DNA of 64,000 nt from Paraconexibacter sp040581415 (GTDB lineage Bacteria > Actinomycetota > Thermoleophilia > Solirubrobacterales > Solirubrobacteraceae), in assembly GCF_040581415.1 (NCBI RefSeq), contig NZ_CP114014.1, forward strand, positions 4,216,001 through 4,280,000, in the 5' to 3' direction. Both the position numbers and the translations under genes were made by a program. Below are positions 51,877-60,273 of the stretch, piece after piece. Each line of letters starts with the position of its first letter. The first letter of the stretch is position 1. A model generated the notes under the pieces. That model was not told where the DNA came from. It saw only the letters and a list, made by a program, of their open reading frames with translations, and did not search any database.

Positions 51877-53562
51877 TCAGCGCTTGGCGATGACCGGGAT
51901 GGTGCGGCTGTGGACGACGACCTTGTTCCGCGGATCGCGCCAGGCCAGCCGCAGCCGCCCGCTCGTCGTCACCTTCACGCGCGTGGACAGGATGCCGCGC
52001 CCGGGGTTCGTCTTCACGCGCCTGAGCGTCTTGTAGCTGCCGTTCGCGCGCCGCTGCTGGATCGAGACCTGCTGGCGACCGAGCTTGGACGCCGGCCGCA
52101 CGAGCCCCCAGACCAGCAGCGTCCCGCCGCGCTTCACGGTCGCCGACGGCATGTGCAGGGACAGCTGGTAGGCCTGGAACGACGGCTTGCGCTTCCCGTT
52201 CAGGTACTGCAGCCCGGTCTGGAAGGTGGCGCCGTAGCCGACCGTCACGCCGTTGCGTCCCGGCCGCGGCGCGTCGTCGCGCAGCAGGAACTGCGTGATG
52301 ACCCGGACGCTCGGGTTGTTCTGCGCGATGTACTGCGACTGGTTCAGGTACGCGGCCTGCTGGCTGAGGCTCACGCCGAGCGGGTTCGGCGGGTTCGTGT
52401 TCCAGCCGAACTCGGTCAGGTACAGCGGCAGGCCGTTCGGCCGGCCGTAGACCTTGAAGGTGTTGCGCAGCGCGAGCGTGAGCTTCGGCAGGTTGGCGAT
52501 CGTGACGTAGTCCGGGTCCGTCGGCCGCTTGTACGGCGAGGCGCTCAGCTCGTACGGGTGATGGGCGTAGCCGGTCGCCGCGAACAGCCCCGGATGGGCG
52601 TCCGCGAAAGCGGCGGTGCCGGCGTCGTCCTGCGGACAGTCGCGGGCGGCGGCCTCGGCGCCCCGGAGCGGCTGCATCGCGTCGTCGAGGCAGTAGACCT
52701 GACGCAGGAAACGCAGCGGCTTGATCGCGCGCGTCGTCCCCTGCACGTTCAGTCCCTTCGGCGCGGTCTCGCCCACGAGGAAGGTGTCCTGGCCGTGCCC
52801 GGACGCGGCCAGGCCGCGGTAGGCGGCGTCGACCAGGCCGCGGTAGATCCGCGGTGCGGCTTCGACGAAGCCGGGCTGGCCGTCCGGCCGCGCCTCCCAC
52901 TGGGGCGTCAGCCAGCCGGGCTGGTTCGGCTCGTTCCAGATCGTGTAGTAGTCGACGCGCGGGAGCGGCCCGTCCTCCAGGACGGGGGGCTGGGGCTCCG
53001 GTGCGGGGCAGTTGCTCGCCAGCTCGCAGAGCGGCGGCGGGGCCGGGTTCGGGAAGCTGCCGCCGGGGGCGCCGTAGGTCCCGGAGTACCGGGTCCCGAC
53101 CGCCTGCACGAAGTCGGCGAACTCGCTGGTGTCCGGCTTCCAGGTGTTGGTGATGTCCTCGCGCGGCGAGTCGTCCCCGGTCGCCCACAGCGGTGCCGGC
53201 GAGGTGATGTTGAAGTTGATGGCGATGCCGCGCGCCTTGGCGAGGCGGACGACCTGGTCGTACCGGTCCCACGACCCGTTCGGGTAGGCGGCCGGGTTCG
53301 TCGCGTTGAACGCCGGACGCTCCTGCGAGGTGGACTTCGGGGCGACGGTCGCCCAGAAGATCGACACGCGGATGCGATCGATGCCCAGCTCGGCGATCGC
53401 GTCGAGGGTCTTCGCCGTCCCGCTCGGGGTGTTGAAGATCAGCGAGTTGTCGTCCTGGAGCATCGACTCCTGGGTGACGGCCGCGGGCGCCGCCGCGGGC
53501 AGCGCCGCGGCGAACGTCAGGGTGAGGGCGGCGAGGAGCCGCGGGCGGACCAGGGAGCGCAT
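51877..53562 (-). CDS. Secreted clan GH-A glycoside hydrolase (GH5/GH39-like)
   Basis: 561 residues from ATG 53562, signal peptide (about 8-28). A (beta/alpha)8-barrel with the acid/base Glu211 in YTIWNEPNQPGW and the nucleophile Glu384 in LYLTEFGWNTN; GYAHHPYELS contributes the conserved His-Tyr pair. A C-terminal beta domain of about 100 residues (TLLVWGLVRPASKLGRQQVSIQQRR, ending HSRTIPVIAKR) follows, similar in style to the other secreted hydrolases here. It should cleave an external beta-glycan; exact family and substrate unknown. Confidence 0.85.
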   Translation of the reverse strand: MRSLVRPRLLAALTLTFAAALPAAAPAAVTQESMLQDDNSLIFNTPSGTAKTLDAIAELGIDRIRVSIFWATVAPKSTSQERPAFNATNPAAYPNGSWDRYDQVVRLAKARGIAINFNITSPAPLWATGDDSPREDITNTWKPDTSEFADFVQAVGTRYSGTYGAPGGSFPNPAPPPLCELASNCPAPEPQPPVLEDGPLPRVDYYTIWNEPNQPGWLTPQWEARPDGQPGFVEAAPRIYRGLVDAAYRGLAASGHGQDTFLVGETAPKGLNVQGTTRAIKPLRFLRQVYCLDDAMQPLRGAEAAARDCPQDDAGTAAFADAHPGLFAATGYAHHPYELSASPYKRPTDPDYVTIANLPKLTLALRNTFKVYGRPNGLPLYLTEFGWNTNPPNPLGVSLSQQAAYLNQSQYIAQNNPSVRVITQFLLRDDAPRPGRNGVTVGYGATFQTGLQYLNGKRKPSFQAYQLSLHMPSATVKRGGTLLVWGLVRPASKLGRQQVSIQQRRANGSYKTLRRVKTNPGRGILSTRVKVTTSGRLRLAWRDPRNKVVVHSRTIPVIAKR

Positions 53563-53591
53563 CAGCGGGCCACGGTACCGACACACCGGCA

Positions 53592-53631
53592 CGCGGTGCG
53601 CCGCCGGGCCTGACGGCCAGGGCGCACCGCG
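53592..53631 (-). terminator. Terminator hairpin downstream of the Lys/Ala-rich secreted protein gene
   Basis: CGCGGTGCGCC (53592-53602) pairs perfectly with 53621-53631, with an inner GGCC pairing in the 18-nt loop. It lies just beyond the 53657 stop on the minus strand. Confidence 0.55.
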
Positions 53632-53656
53632 GCGCTGCAGTGACGTGCGCGGGCGC

Positions 53657-54067
53657 TCAGTAGCCCGGCGTGCAGAGCTGCTGGGCGCTCTCCTTGTCGA
53701 CGGCCAGCTTGGCCGTGGACTTCTCCAGCTTGGTCCTCATGCTCTTGAGCTTCTTGTCGGCGGCCGTGACCTTCTTCTTGGACGCGGTCCTGGCCTTCTT
53801 GGCCTTGCTCTTCTGCTTCGCGGTCTTCGCCTTCTTCACCGCGGTCGCGGCCTTCTTGTCCGCGGTCTTCGCCTTCTTCAGGGCGGTGGTCGCGTTCTTC
53901 ACCGACTTGGTGTCGCGCGTGACGTTGGTCTGGTCCTTCACGACCGTGGCCGTCGCGGTGTCGCAGGCAGCCTGGTCGACGGCCTGCGCGTGGGCCTGGG
54001 TCGTGAAGCCGGCACCGGCGACCGCCAGTGCGGCGATGACGAGGCCGCTGCGGAACTGTCGTCTCAT
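53657..54067 (-). CDS. Secreted Lys/Ala-rich protein, function unknown
   Basis: 136 residues from ATG 54067. Signal peptide (about 6-27, cut after AHA). The mature part is one long Lys/Ala/Thr helix (KNATTALKKAKTADKK and TASKKKVTAADKK) between two Cys residues, one at about residue 35 and one at the C-terminus (QQLCTPGY), which could form a disulfide clasp of a helical hairpin. Such basic helices may bind teichoic-acid-like polymers or nucleic acid, but this is speculation. Divergent from the M23 peptidase gene. Confidence 0.65.
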   Translation of the reverse strand: MRRQFRSGLVIAALAVAGAGFTTQAHAQAVDQAACDTATATVVKDQTNVTRDTKSVKNATTALKKAKTADKKAATAVKKAKTAKQKSKAKKARTASKKKVTAADKKLKSMRTKLEKSTAKLAVDKESAQQLCTPGY

Positions 54068-54219
54068 TCTGCCTCCCGTGGCAGTTGGGGAACGGCGATC
54101 GTACCGGGGCGGACCAGGGGCCGTGGGCCGCCGGGCCGGCATCGTCCGTGCGCTCGCGCACAATGCTCCTGCGGCCCGGCAGGACAACCCTGCGCCCCGC
54201 CGCGTGTCAGGAACGCCAG

Positions 54220-55257
54220 GTGCCCACGCAGCGATCACCACGTCCGCCCGCCCCGCGCCCCCGCGCGCCCCTGACCGCCGCCGGTCTGCTCCTCACCGCG
54301 CTCCTCGCGCTCGGCGCCCTCGCGGGGCCTGCTGCCGCGGCGTCCCGCCTCGGTGATCGCACGCTGCAGCGCGGCGCCACCGGGCCCGATGTCCGCGAGC
54401 TGCAGCGCACGCTGCGCCGCCTGGACCTGGCGGTCGGCGTCGACGGGCGCTTCGGCCCCGCGACGCTCAGGGCCGTCCGGCGGTACGAGCGCCGGACCGG
54501 CCTTCCGGCCGACGGCCGCGTCTCGCCCGGGCAGGCCCGCGGGATGCGGGCCCGCGCCGGGACCCTGCCCCTCGGGGGGCGTGCCCTCCGCCGCGGCGCG
54601 AGCGGGAAGGACGTGCGCCGCCTGCAGCAGCTGCTGGTCGCGCTCGGGCTCCAGACGCCGGTCGACGGCCGCTACGGCGCCGGCACCGAGGCCGCGGTGA
54701 AGGTCGTCCAACGGCGCACCGGGCAGCGCGCCGACGGCCGCCTCACCCGCGCCCAGGCGCAGGGCTTCCTCGCCGTGGCCACCGCGGCGATGCAGGCGCT
54801 CGGCAGCACGCTCCCGCCCGCGGACGCGCCCGCAGGCGCGGCATCCGGCCGGTTCCCGATCGACGGGCCCCACCGGTACGGCGCCGCCGGCACCGCGTTC
54901 GGCGAGCGTGGCGGACGCCATCAGGGCGTGGATGTCTTCGCGGACTGCGGCACGCGGCTCGTCGCGCCCGTCGACGCGAAGGTCCGCCGCGTCGCGAGCG
55001 AGGCGGATGCGGGGCACTACGTCGTCCTGCGCGCCGTCGGCAGCGGCGAGGACCTGGTCCTCATGCACCTGCGCCGGCGGGCCACGGTCGACGTCGGCGA
55101 CCGCGTGCCCGCCGGGACCGCGATCGGCCAGGTCGGCGAGACCGGCAACGCCGACGGCTGCCACCTGCACTTCGAGATCTGGACGGCGCCGGGCTGGTAC
55201 ACCGGCGGCAGCCCGCGGGACCCGCAGCCCGATCTCGACGCCTGGACCGCACGCTGA
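54220..55257 (+). CDS. Secreted M23 metallopeptidase with two peptidoglycan-binding domains
   Basis: 345 residues from GTG 54220. Signal peptide (about 17-41). Two PG_binding_1 repeats (44-110 and 117-182, beginning LGDRTLQRG and LGGRALRRG). The M23 domain has H234-x3-D238 (GRHQGVDVF), H283, and H315-x-H317 (CHLHFEIW), a complete zinc and catalytic set. It cleaves peptidoglycan crosslinks. Its repeats resemble those of the NlpC/P60 protein at 6.5 kb, but no c-di-AMP riboswitch is visible in its 152-bp upstream region. Confidence 0.92.
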   Translation: MPTQRSPRPPAPRPRAPLTAAGLLLTALLALGALAGPAAAASRLGDRTLQRGATGPDVRELQRTLRRLDLAVGVDGRFGPATLRAVRRYERRTGLPADGRVSPGQARGMRARAGTLPLGGRALRRGASGKDVRRLQQLLVALGLQTPVDGRYGAGTEAAVKVVQRRTGQRADGRLTRAQAQGFLAVATAAMQALGSTLPPADAPAGAASGRFPIDGPHRYGAAGTAFGERGGRHQGVDVFADCGTRLVAPVDAKVRRVASEADAGHYVVLRAVGSGEDLVLMHLRRRATVDVGDRVPAGTAIGQVGETGNADGCHLHFEIWTAPGWYTGGSPRDPQPDLDAWTAR

Positions 55258-55377
55258 GGGCCTGGCCGCCCGGCCCGGATGGCCAGGCCGAACCGGCCCG
55301 CGCGTCCACCCCACAAGCGGGGGGACATCACCGGCGTGTGCTCCCGATCTGCGCACCGGGCTGGTGTCCTGAAGGCC

Positions 55378-56502
55378 ATGACGATCCTCCTGACCGGCGC
55401 CACCGGCTTCCTCGGCATGGAGTTCGTGGCCCGCGCGGTGCAGGCCGACACGGCCGACGTGGTCTGCGTGATCCGGGCCGACGACGACGCCCACGCCGCC
55501 CGCCGCCTGCACGACACGCTGACCACGCTCTACGGCGACGACGTCCCCGCCGCTGCCGATGACCGCCTCATCGCGGTCGCCGGGAACCTCGAGCAGCCGG
55601 GCCTCGGCCTGGGCCCCGCCGCTGCGAGCCTGGTGGCCGATCGCGTCACCCGGATCGTGCACGGGGCCGCCTCGATCCGCTTCGACCTGCCGCTCGACGA
55701 GGCCCGCGCGGTGAACGTCGACGGGACGGCGCACGTGCTCGGCGTCGCGCGGGCGCTGCACGCCGCCGGTCGCCTGCGCCGCTACGTCCACGTGTCGACC
55801 GCCTACGTGGCCGGCCGCCACGCCGGCGACGTGCACGAGTCCGGCTCCCCCGTCACCGGCGCGCCGCGCAACACGTACGAGCAGACCAAGCGCGAGGCGG
55901 AGGTCCTCGTCCGGGAGGCGGCGGCCGCCGGCCTACCCGCGGTCATCGCCCGCCCGAGCATCGTGGTCGGGGACTCGCAGACCGGCTGGACGCCCGCCTT
56001 CAACGTGCTGTACTGGCCGCTGCGCGCGCTCTCCCGCGGGATGCTCGGCGCGACGGTCCCGGCCGACCCGGATGGGCTCGTGGACGTCGTCCCGGTCGAC
56101 TTCGTCGCCGACGCCATCGCGTACCTCACCGTGACCGACGAGCCCGTCTCGGGGACCTACCACCTCACCGCAGGCCCGGCGGCCACGCAGATCGGCGAGC
56201 TGATGGACATGGGCTGCGCCGCGTTCGGCTGCGACCGGCCGGCAGTCGCGCCGCCGATCGCGGCCGGGGACGTCGACGGCTCGGGCCACGAGGCCGGGGT
56301 CTTCATCCCGTACTTCGACGTGCTCAGCCACTTCGACGCCACGCGGGCGCGGGCGCTGCTGGAGCCGGCGGGCATCACGTGCCCGCCGCTGGCCGACTAC
56401 TTCGACCGGATCGTCGGCTACGCGGTGGCGGCGCGGTGGGGCAAGACCGGCTGCACGCGGGCCGCCGCGGGGGTCCAGCCGGACGCCGTGTCTGCCATTT
56501 AG
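55378..56502 (+). CDS. Thioester-reductase-like / male-sterility type SDR (NAD_binding_4)
   Basis: 374 residues from ATG 55378. ILLTGATGFLGMEFVARAV is the TGxTGFLG dinucleotide motif of extended SDRs. HVSTAYVAGRHAG and NTYEQTKREAEVLV give the catalytic Ser/Tyr/Lys (Y-x3-K as YEQTK). VDFVADAIAYLTV and a C-terminal substrate domain follow. Related proteins reduce acyl thioesters or act as sugar epimerases; no carrier protein is nearby, so the substrate is open. Confidence 0.85.
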   Translation: MTILLTGATGFLGMEFVARAVQADTADVVCVIRADDDAHAARRLHDTLTTLYGDDVPAAADDRLIAVAGNLEQPGLGLGPAAASLVADRVTRIVHGAASIRFDLPLDEARAVNVDGTAHVLGVARALHAAGRLRRYVHVSTAYVAGRHAGDVHESGSPVTGAPRNTYEQTKREAEVLVREAAAAGLPAVIARPSIVVGDSQTGWTPAFNVLYWPLRALSRGMLGATVPADPDGLVDVVPVDFVADAIAYLTVTDEPVSGTYHLTAGPAATQIGELMDMGCAAFGCDRPAVAPPIAAGDVDGSGHEAGVFIPYFDVLSHFDATRARALLEPAGITCPPLADYFDRIVGYAVAARWGKTGCTRAAAGVQPDAVSAI

Positions 56503-56532
56503 GAATCGACCTTCGAAACGCTCGTTCCGTCC

Positions 56533-56548
56533 TGTGACCGCGCTCACA
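56533..56548. promoter_or_regulatory. CRP/FNR-type site, TGTGA-N6-TCACA
   Basis: TGTGACCGCGCTCACA is a perfect match to the TGTGA-N6-TCACA consensus of the CRP (GlxR-like) family. It is 70 bp upstream of the 61-residue protein gene, where an activator or repressor could act. No Crp gene is in the window. Confidence 0.5.
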
Positions 56549-56617
56549 CACAACGGCGCGGGGACGCGCCATCATGACTGTCGAGGAGAGGCCCTGATCT
56601 TCTGAGAAAGGCTTCTG

Positions 56618-56803
56618 ATGCACACGATCGACACCGCCGCACCCGCCACGCCCGTCCTTGCGATCTCGCGCGGCACGGACCGCAGCATCACGCTGCACGC
56701 CCTCGGCCTGCAGGGCCCCGAGTCGGTCGGCACGTTCGCGTCCGCCCGTGACGCCTGGGCCGCCGTCGACGCGCTCGACCTGCCCGACGAGCTCGCCGCC
56801 TGA
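56618..56803 (+). CDS. Small hypothetical protein, 61 aa
   Basis: ATG start with a good GAGAAAGG ribosome-binding site 8 nt before. The sequence is a mixed alpha/beta mini-domain (VLAISRGTDRSITLHALGL, then ESVGTFASARDAWAAVDALDLPDELAA). No membrane helix or signal. It precedes the degenerate anti-sigma-like gene by 94 bp and may be cotranscribed. Not recognised. Confidence 0.6.
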   Translation: MHTIDTAAPATPVLAISRGTDRSITLHALGLQGPESVGTFASARDAWAAVDALDLPDELAA

Positions 56804-56897
56804 CGCAGGACAAGACGCGGGCGGCCGTTCGGTCGCCCGCCGCGCCGATCGTCCACCGGGGGTTCGACGGCTGCGCCCACGGGGCATCAGCACCGTG

Positions 56898-57320
56898 ATG
56901 ATCACCTCGTCCCGCGTCGCCGCCTTCCCCGCCGTCCCCCAGTCCGTCGCCGCTGCCCGCCAGCGCATCAGCGCCGACGTCGAGGACCCGGACACCGCAC
57001 GCGTCGTCGCCCTCCTGGTCAGCGAGCTCGTCACGACCACGCTGTCGGACGAGGACCTGCGGCCGACCGACACGATCACCATCCACACCGAGCCCGTCGA
57101 CCACGGCCTGCGCGTGACCGTGTGCAGCTCCGCCGCCGCCGCGACGCAGGACGAGCCGGACGCAGACGGCCGGCTCACCGCCGGCCCGACCGAGATCCAC
57201 CGCCACGGCACGCCGAGCGGGCTCGGGCTGAAGATCGTCGCGCGCATGGCCCGCCGTTGGGGCATCGCCTCCGAGCACCCCGGCGCCCGTGCGTGGTTCG
57301 AGGTCGACGACCCCTCCTGA
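56898..57320 (+). CDS. Anti-sigma-factor-like GHKL (HATPase_c_2) protein with degenerate N box
   Basis: 140 residues from ATG 56898 (GTG 56895 is just upstream). VVALLVSELVTTTLSDED stands where RsbW/SpoIIAB-type kinases have ELVTNAxxH, so the Mg-binding Asn is Thr here. The GLGLKIVARMARRWGI G2/helix segment and the strands around VDHGLRVTVCSS are normal. I infer an anti-sigma or regulatory ATP-binding fold that may have lost kinase activity. No partner anti-anti-sigma or sigma gene is adjacent. Confidence 0.7.
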   Translation: MITSSRVAAFPAVPQSVAAARQRISADVEDPDTARVVALLVSELVTTTLSDEDLRPTDTITIHTEPVDHGLRVTVCSSAAAATQDEPDADGRLTAGPTEIHRHGTPSGLGLKIVARMARRWGIASEHPGARAWFEVDDPS

Positions 57321-57392
57321 TCCGCGGCGCGCCCTCAGCGCGTCCTGCCCGGCAGCCGGGCCCAGCCTCGATCCGGGCTTAGAGTCCGGGAC

Positions 57393-59789
57393 GTGACCGC
57401 CATGGACCCGACGCTGCACGCCCTGCTGCTCGAGCGCCTCGCCGCCTCGGACCTGCCGGCGGCGGCGCAGGACGCGGTCGTCGAGGCCGCGGGGCCGCCG
57501 GCGACCGCGCCACCGGAGGGCCCGGAGGATGCGGCGGGCCCGAGCCCCGCGACCCTCCGAGGACCGGCGCGAGAGGTCTACCTGAGGTCCATCTCGGTCG
57601 AGGGCTTCCGCGGCATCGGCCCGCCGGCGACGCTCGCGCTCGACGCCCAGCCGGGGCTGACGATCGTCGTGGGACGCAACGGCAGCGGGAAGTCGTCGTT
57701 CGCCGAGGGCCTGGAGCTGCTGACCACCGGCGTCACGAAGCGCTGGGAGGATCGGACGAAGGGCTGGACCAGCACCTGGCAGTGCCTGCACCACGACGGG
57801 CCCACGCGGCTGCGGGCCGAGTTCGTGGTCGCCGGCGACGCGGACATGGTCGTCCTCGAGCAGACGTGGGAGCCCGGCGTCGCCTACACCGACGCGTCCG
57901 GCCGCGGCCCGGTCGCCGGCGCGCTCGCCGCCCGCGGCTGGGACGCGGCGCTGGGGAGCTTCCGCCCGTTCCTGTCCTACGCGGAGCTCGCGTCGATGTT
58001 CGACAAGCTGACGAGCCTGCCGGCGGCGCTCTCCCCCATCCTCGGCCTGGAGGACGTGGACGGCGTCCAGGAGCGCCTCGCGCAGGAGCGGCTCGCGATC
58101 GCCGCCGAGGTCAAGGCGCTCAAGGCCCAGGCCGACACGCTCGTCGCGCGCCTCGACCCCGGCGACCCCCGCCAGGCCGAGCTCGGTGACCTGCTGGCCG
58201 TCCGCCGGCCCGATGCAGACGCGGTGCGGGCGCACCTCGACGCCGCCCGCGCGGCCGACGTCCCGGCCGCCTCCGGCCCCGAGACGGCGGAGCTGCGCCG
58301 GGTCGCGGCGCAGTCCGTCCCGGACGACGAGGCGATCACCGCGGCCCACGCGGCCGTCGCCCGCACCGCCCGGGCGGCACGGAAGGCCGCGACGACCTCC
58401 GCGGCGCGCGACCTCGCGACCGCGGACCTGCTGGCCCGTGCGCTGGCGATCCGCGACCCGTCGCGCCTGACGGACGACTGCCCGGTCTGCGGCACGGTCG
58501 GCGTGCTCGACCCGGCGTGGGCCGACCAGGCCGCCGGCGCGGTCCAGGCCCTGCGCGCCCAGGCCGCCGAGCTCCAGTCCGCGACCCGCGCCGCCGAGGC
58601 CGCCGCGCGGGAGTGGCAGGCGCTGGCCGCTCGCCTCCTCCCGGCGGCCGCCGGGGACGCTGCGCCCGCGGGTCCCGGCGCCGCGGCAGGGGACGACGCG
58701 ACCGCCCGCCCCGCCGCCGTGCTGGCCGCCGCCGCCGCGATCCGCGCAGCCGCCGACGAGGCGCGCGCGCGGCTCGACGCGCAGGACGGCGCCTGGCGCG
58801 CGGTCGCCGACGCCGCCGGCGCGTGGCTCGAGCTCGCCGCACGCGTCCAGCCCCTCGCGCCGCGCCACACGGCGCTCCAGGCGGCCGAGAAGTGGCTCAA
58901 GGCGGAGGCCGACACGCTGCGCAACGCCCGCTTCGCGCCGATCGCGCAGCAGGCGGTCGCGAACTGGGAGGTCCTGCGGCACGACTCGAACGTCGAGCTG
59001 CACGACATCACGCTGCGCAGCGTCGGGCGGCGGCGCGAGGCGACGTTCGACGTGCGGGCCGACGGGGAGACGGCGAACGCGCTCGGGGTGATGTCCCAGG
59101 GTGAGCTGCTCGCCCTGAGCGTGTCGGTGTTCCTCCCGCGGGCCGGCCTCGACGAGTCGCCGTTTCGCTTCGCGGTCATCGACGACCCGGTGCAGTCGAT
59201 GGACCCGGCGAAGGTCGACGGGCTCGCCCGCGTGCTGAGCCGCAACGCGCGCGCCCGGCAGGTGGTCGTCTTCACGCACGACGACCGGCTGCCGGAGGCG
59301 ATCCGCCGCCTGCGGCTGCCGGCCACCGTCCTGCAGGTGAACCGCCGCAGCCGCTCGCAGGTGAGCGTCGCGACGTCGCAGACCCCGCTGCTGCGGCACC
59401 TGAAGGACGCGAGGCACATGGCGCTCACCGAGCGGATCCCCGACGAGGTCCGCCAGCGCGTGGTCCCCACGCTGTGCCGCGGCGCGATCGAGGCGGCGTG
59501 CGCCGAGCTGGTCCGCCGCCGCGTCGTGACGGACGGACTGCACGCGAGCGCGGCGGACGATGCCCTCGCAGATGCGCGGACCCTGCGCGACCACCTCGCG
59601 CTGGCGCTGCTCGGGGACGCCACGACCCACGAGGGCCTGACGGACGTCCTGCGCACCCGCGCCGGGGCCGACGGGCCGATGCTCGTGAGCGCCCTGAACC
59701 AGGCCGTCCACGAAGCGCATCCCGGCTCCACCCTGCAGCTGCAGGAACGCACGAGCCGGCTCGTGCACGCGCTGATGGAGACGCCGTGA
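57393..59789 (+). CDS. SMC/RecF-like ABC ATPase with central CxxC and C-terminal helical domain
   Basis: 798 residues. Walker A GRNGSGKS (94-101, K100), an Ala-rich coiled-coil arm (about 250-550) with C363-P-V-C366 near its middle, which resembles the Rad50/RloC zinc-hook motif, an ABC signature SQGE (568-571) and Walker B AVIDDPVQSMD (D597, D598), and H629 in the H-loop. The C-terminal 150 residues carry R696-G-A-I-E700 and an ALNQAVHEAH motif (H773, H776). This pattern, and that in the coupled small protein, suggests HEPN-like helical domains; RloC and PrrC tRNases are the closest known analogues of this layout. Function is inferred, not shown. GTGA overlap with the next gene. Confidence 0.8.
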   Translation: MTAMDPTLHALLLERLAASDLPAAAQDAVVEAAGPPATAPPEGPEDAAGPSPATLRGPAREVYLRSISVEGFRGIGPPATLALDAQPGLTIVVGRNGSGKSSFAEGLELLTTGVTKRWEDRTKGWTSTWQCLHHDGPTRLRAEFVVAGDADMVVLEQTWEPGVAYTDASGRGPVAGALAARGWDAALGSFRPFLSYAELASMFDKLTSLPAALSPILGLEDVDGVQERLAQERLAIAAEVKALKAQADTLVARLDPGDPRQAELGDLLAVRRPDADAVRAHLDAARAADVPAASGPETAELRRVAAQSVPDDEAITAAHAAVARTARAARKAATTSAARDLATADLLARALAIRDPSRLTDDCPVCGTVGVLDPAWADQAAGAVQALRAQAAELQSATRAAEAAAREWQALAARLLPAAAGDAAPAGPGAAAGDDATARPAAVLAAAAAIRAAADEARARLDAQDGAWRAVADAAGAWLELAARVQPLAPRHTALQAAEKWLKAEADTLRNARFAPIAQQAVANWEVLRHDSNVELHDITLRSVGRRREATFDVRADGETANALGVMSQGELLALSVSVFLPRAGLDESPFRFAVIDDPVQSMDPAKVDGLARVLSRNARARQVVVFTHDDRLPEAIRRLRLPATVLQVNRRSRSQVSVATSQTPLLRHLKDARHMALTERIPDEVRQRVVPTLCRGAIEAACAELVRRRVVTDGLHASAADDALADARTLRDHLALALLGDATTHEGLTDVLRTRAGADGPMLVSALNQAVHEAHPGSTLQLQERTSRLVHALMETP

Positions 59790-60181
59790 ACGTCGCGGCG
59801 CTGCTCGCGTCCGCGCGGTCGATGATCGACGACCCCGAGCCGGCCACCACGTCCGTGTGGCCGCGCGGCGCCGCCGTGCTCACGCGGCAGGGGATCGAGA
59901 CGACGCTCTCGGCCTACTGGACCCACCACGTGCCGGCGATGCGGCACGCGACCCGGTCCGAGCAGTGGCTGGCGCTGCCGTCCTACCTCGGCCGCAGCCC
60001 GGTCGTCCCGGCCGCGGAGTACTCGTGGGCCGCGCTGTCAGAGGCCTGCCACCACCGCGGCTACGAGGTCGGCCTGACGGCGGACGAGCTGCGCGCGCAC
60101 GTCCAGACGGCAGAGGACTTCCGCCTGCTGGTGGGCGAGGCGGTCGTCGCGAAGGTCAGGGGCGCGGCGCCGGCGTCCTGA
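59786..60181 (+). CDS. Small helical protein, possible HEPN-like partner of the ABC ATPase
   Basis: 131 residues from GTG 59786, whose GTGA overlaps the stop of the ATPase gene. Predicted all-helical. R34-Q-G-I-E38 and A-L-S-E-A-C-H89-H90 stand in the places where the ATPase C-terminus has R-G-A-I-E and A-L-N-Q-A-V-H. A conserved Trp in WPRGAAVLTRQ and the SWAALSEACHHRGYEV segment look like helix-2/helix-4 motifs of HEPN folds. It may be a toxin-like RNase, or a regulator of one. No other neighbour shares the operon. Confidence 0.7.
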   Translation: MNVAALLASARSMIDDPEPATTSVWPRGAAVLTRQGIETTLSAYWTHHVPAMRHATRSEQWLALPSYLGRSPVVPAAEYSWAALSEACHHRGYEVGLTADELRAHVQTAEDFRLLVGEAVVAKVRGAAPAS

Positions 60182-60273
60182 GCTGGGGCCGATAAGCGCG
60201 GTCGATGTGCCGCCAGGTACCGATGTGGCGCCCGGTGGCGCATCGGGCGCCCGCGGCCGGGCGGCGAAAGGTG

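Noticed and set aside
54068..54219. Second c-di-AMP riboswitch before the M23 peptidase
   Set aside because: None of the conserved blocks of the ydaO element can be found in this gap.
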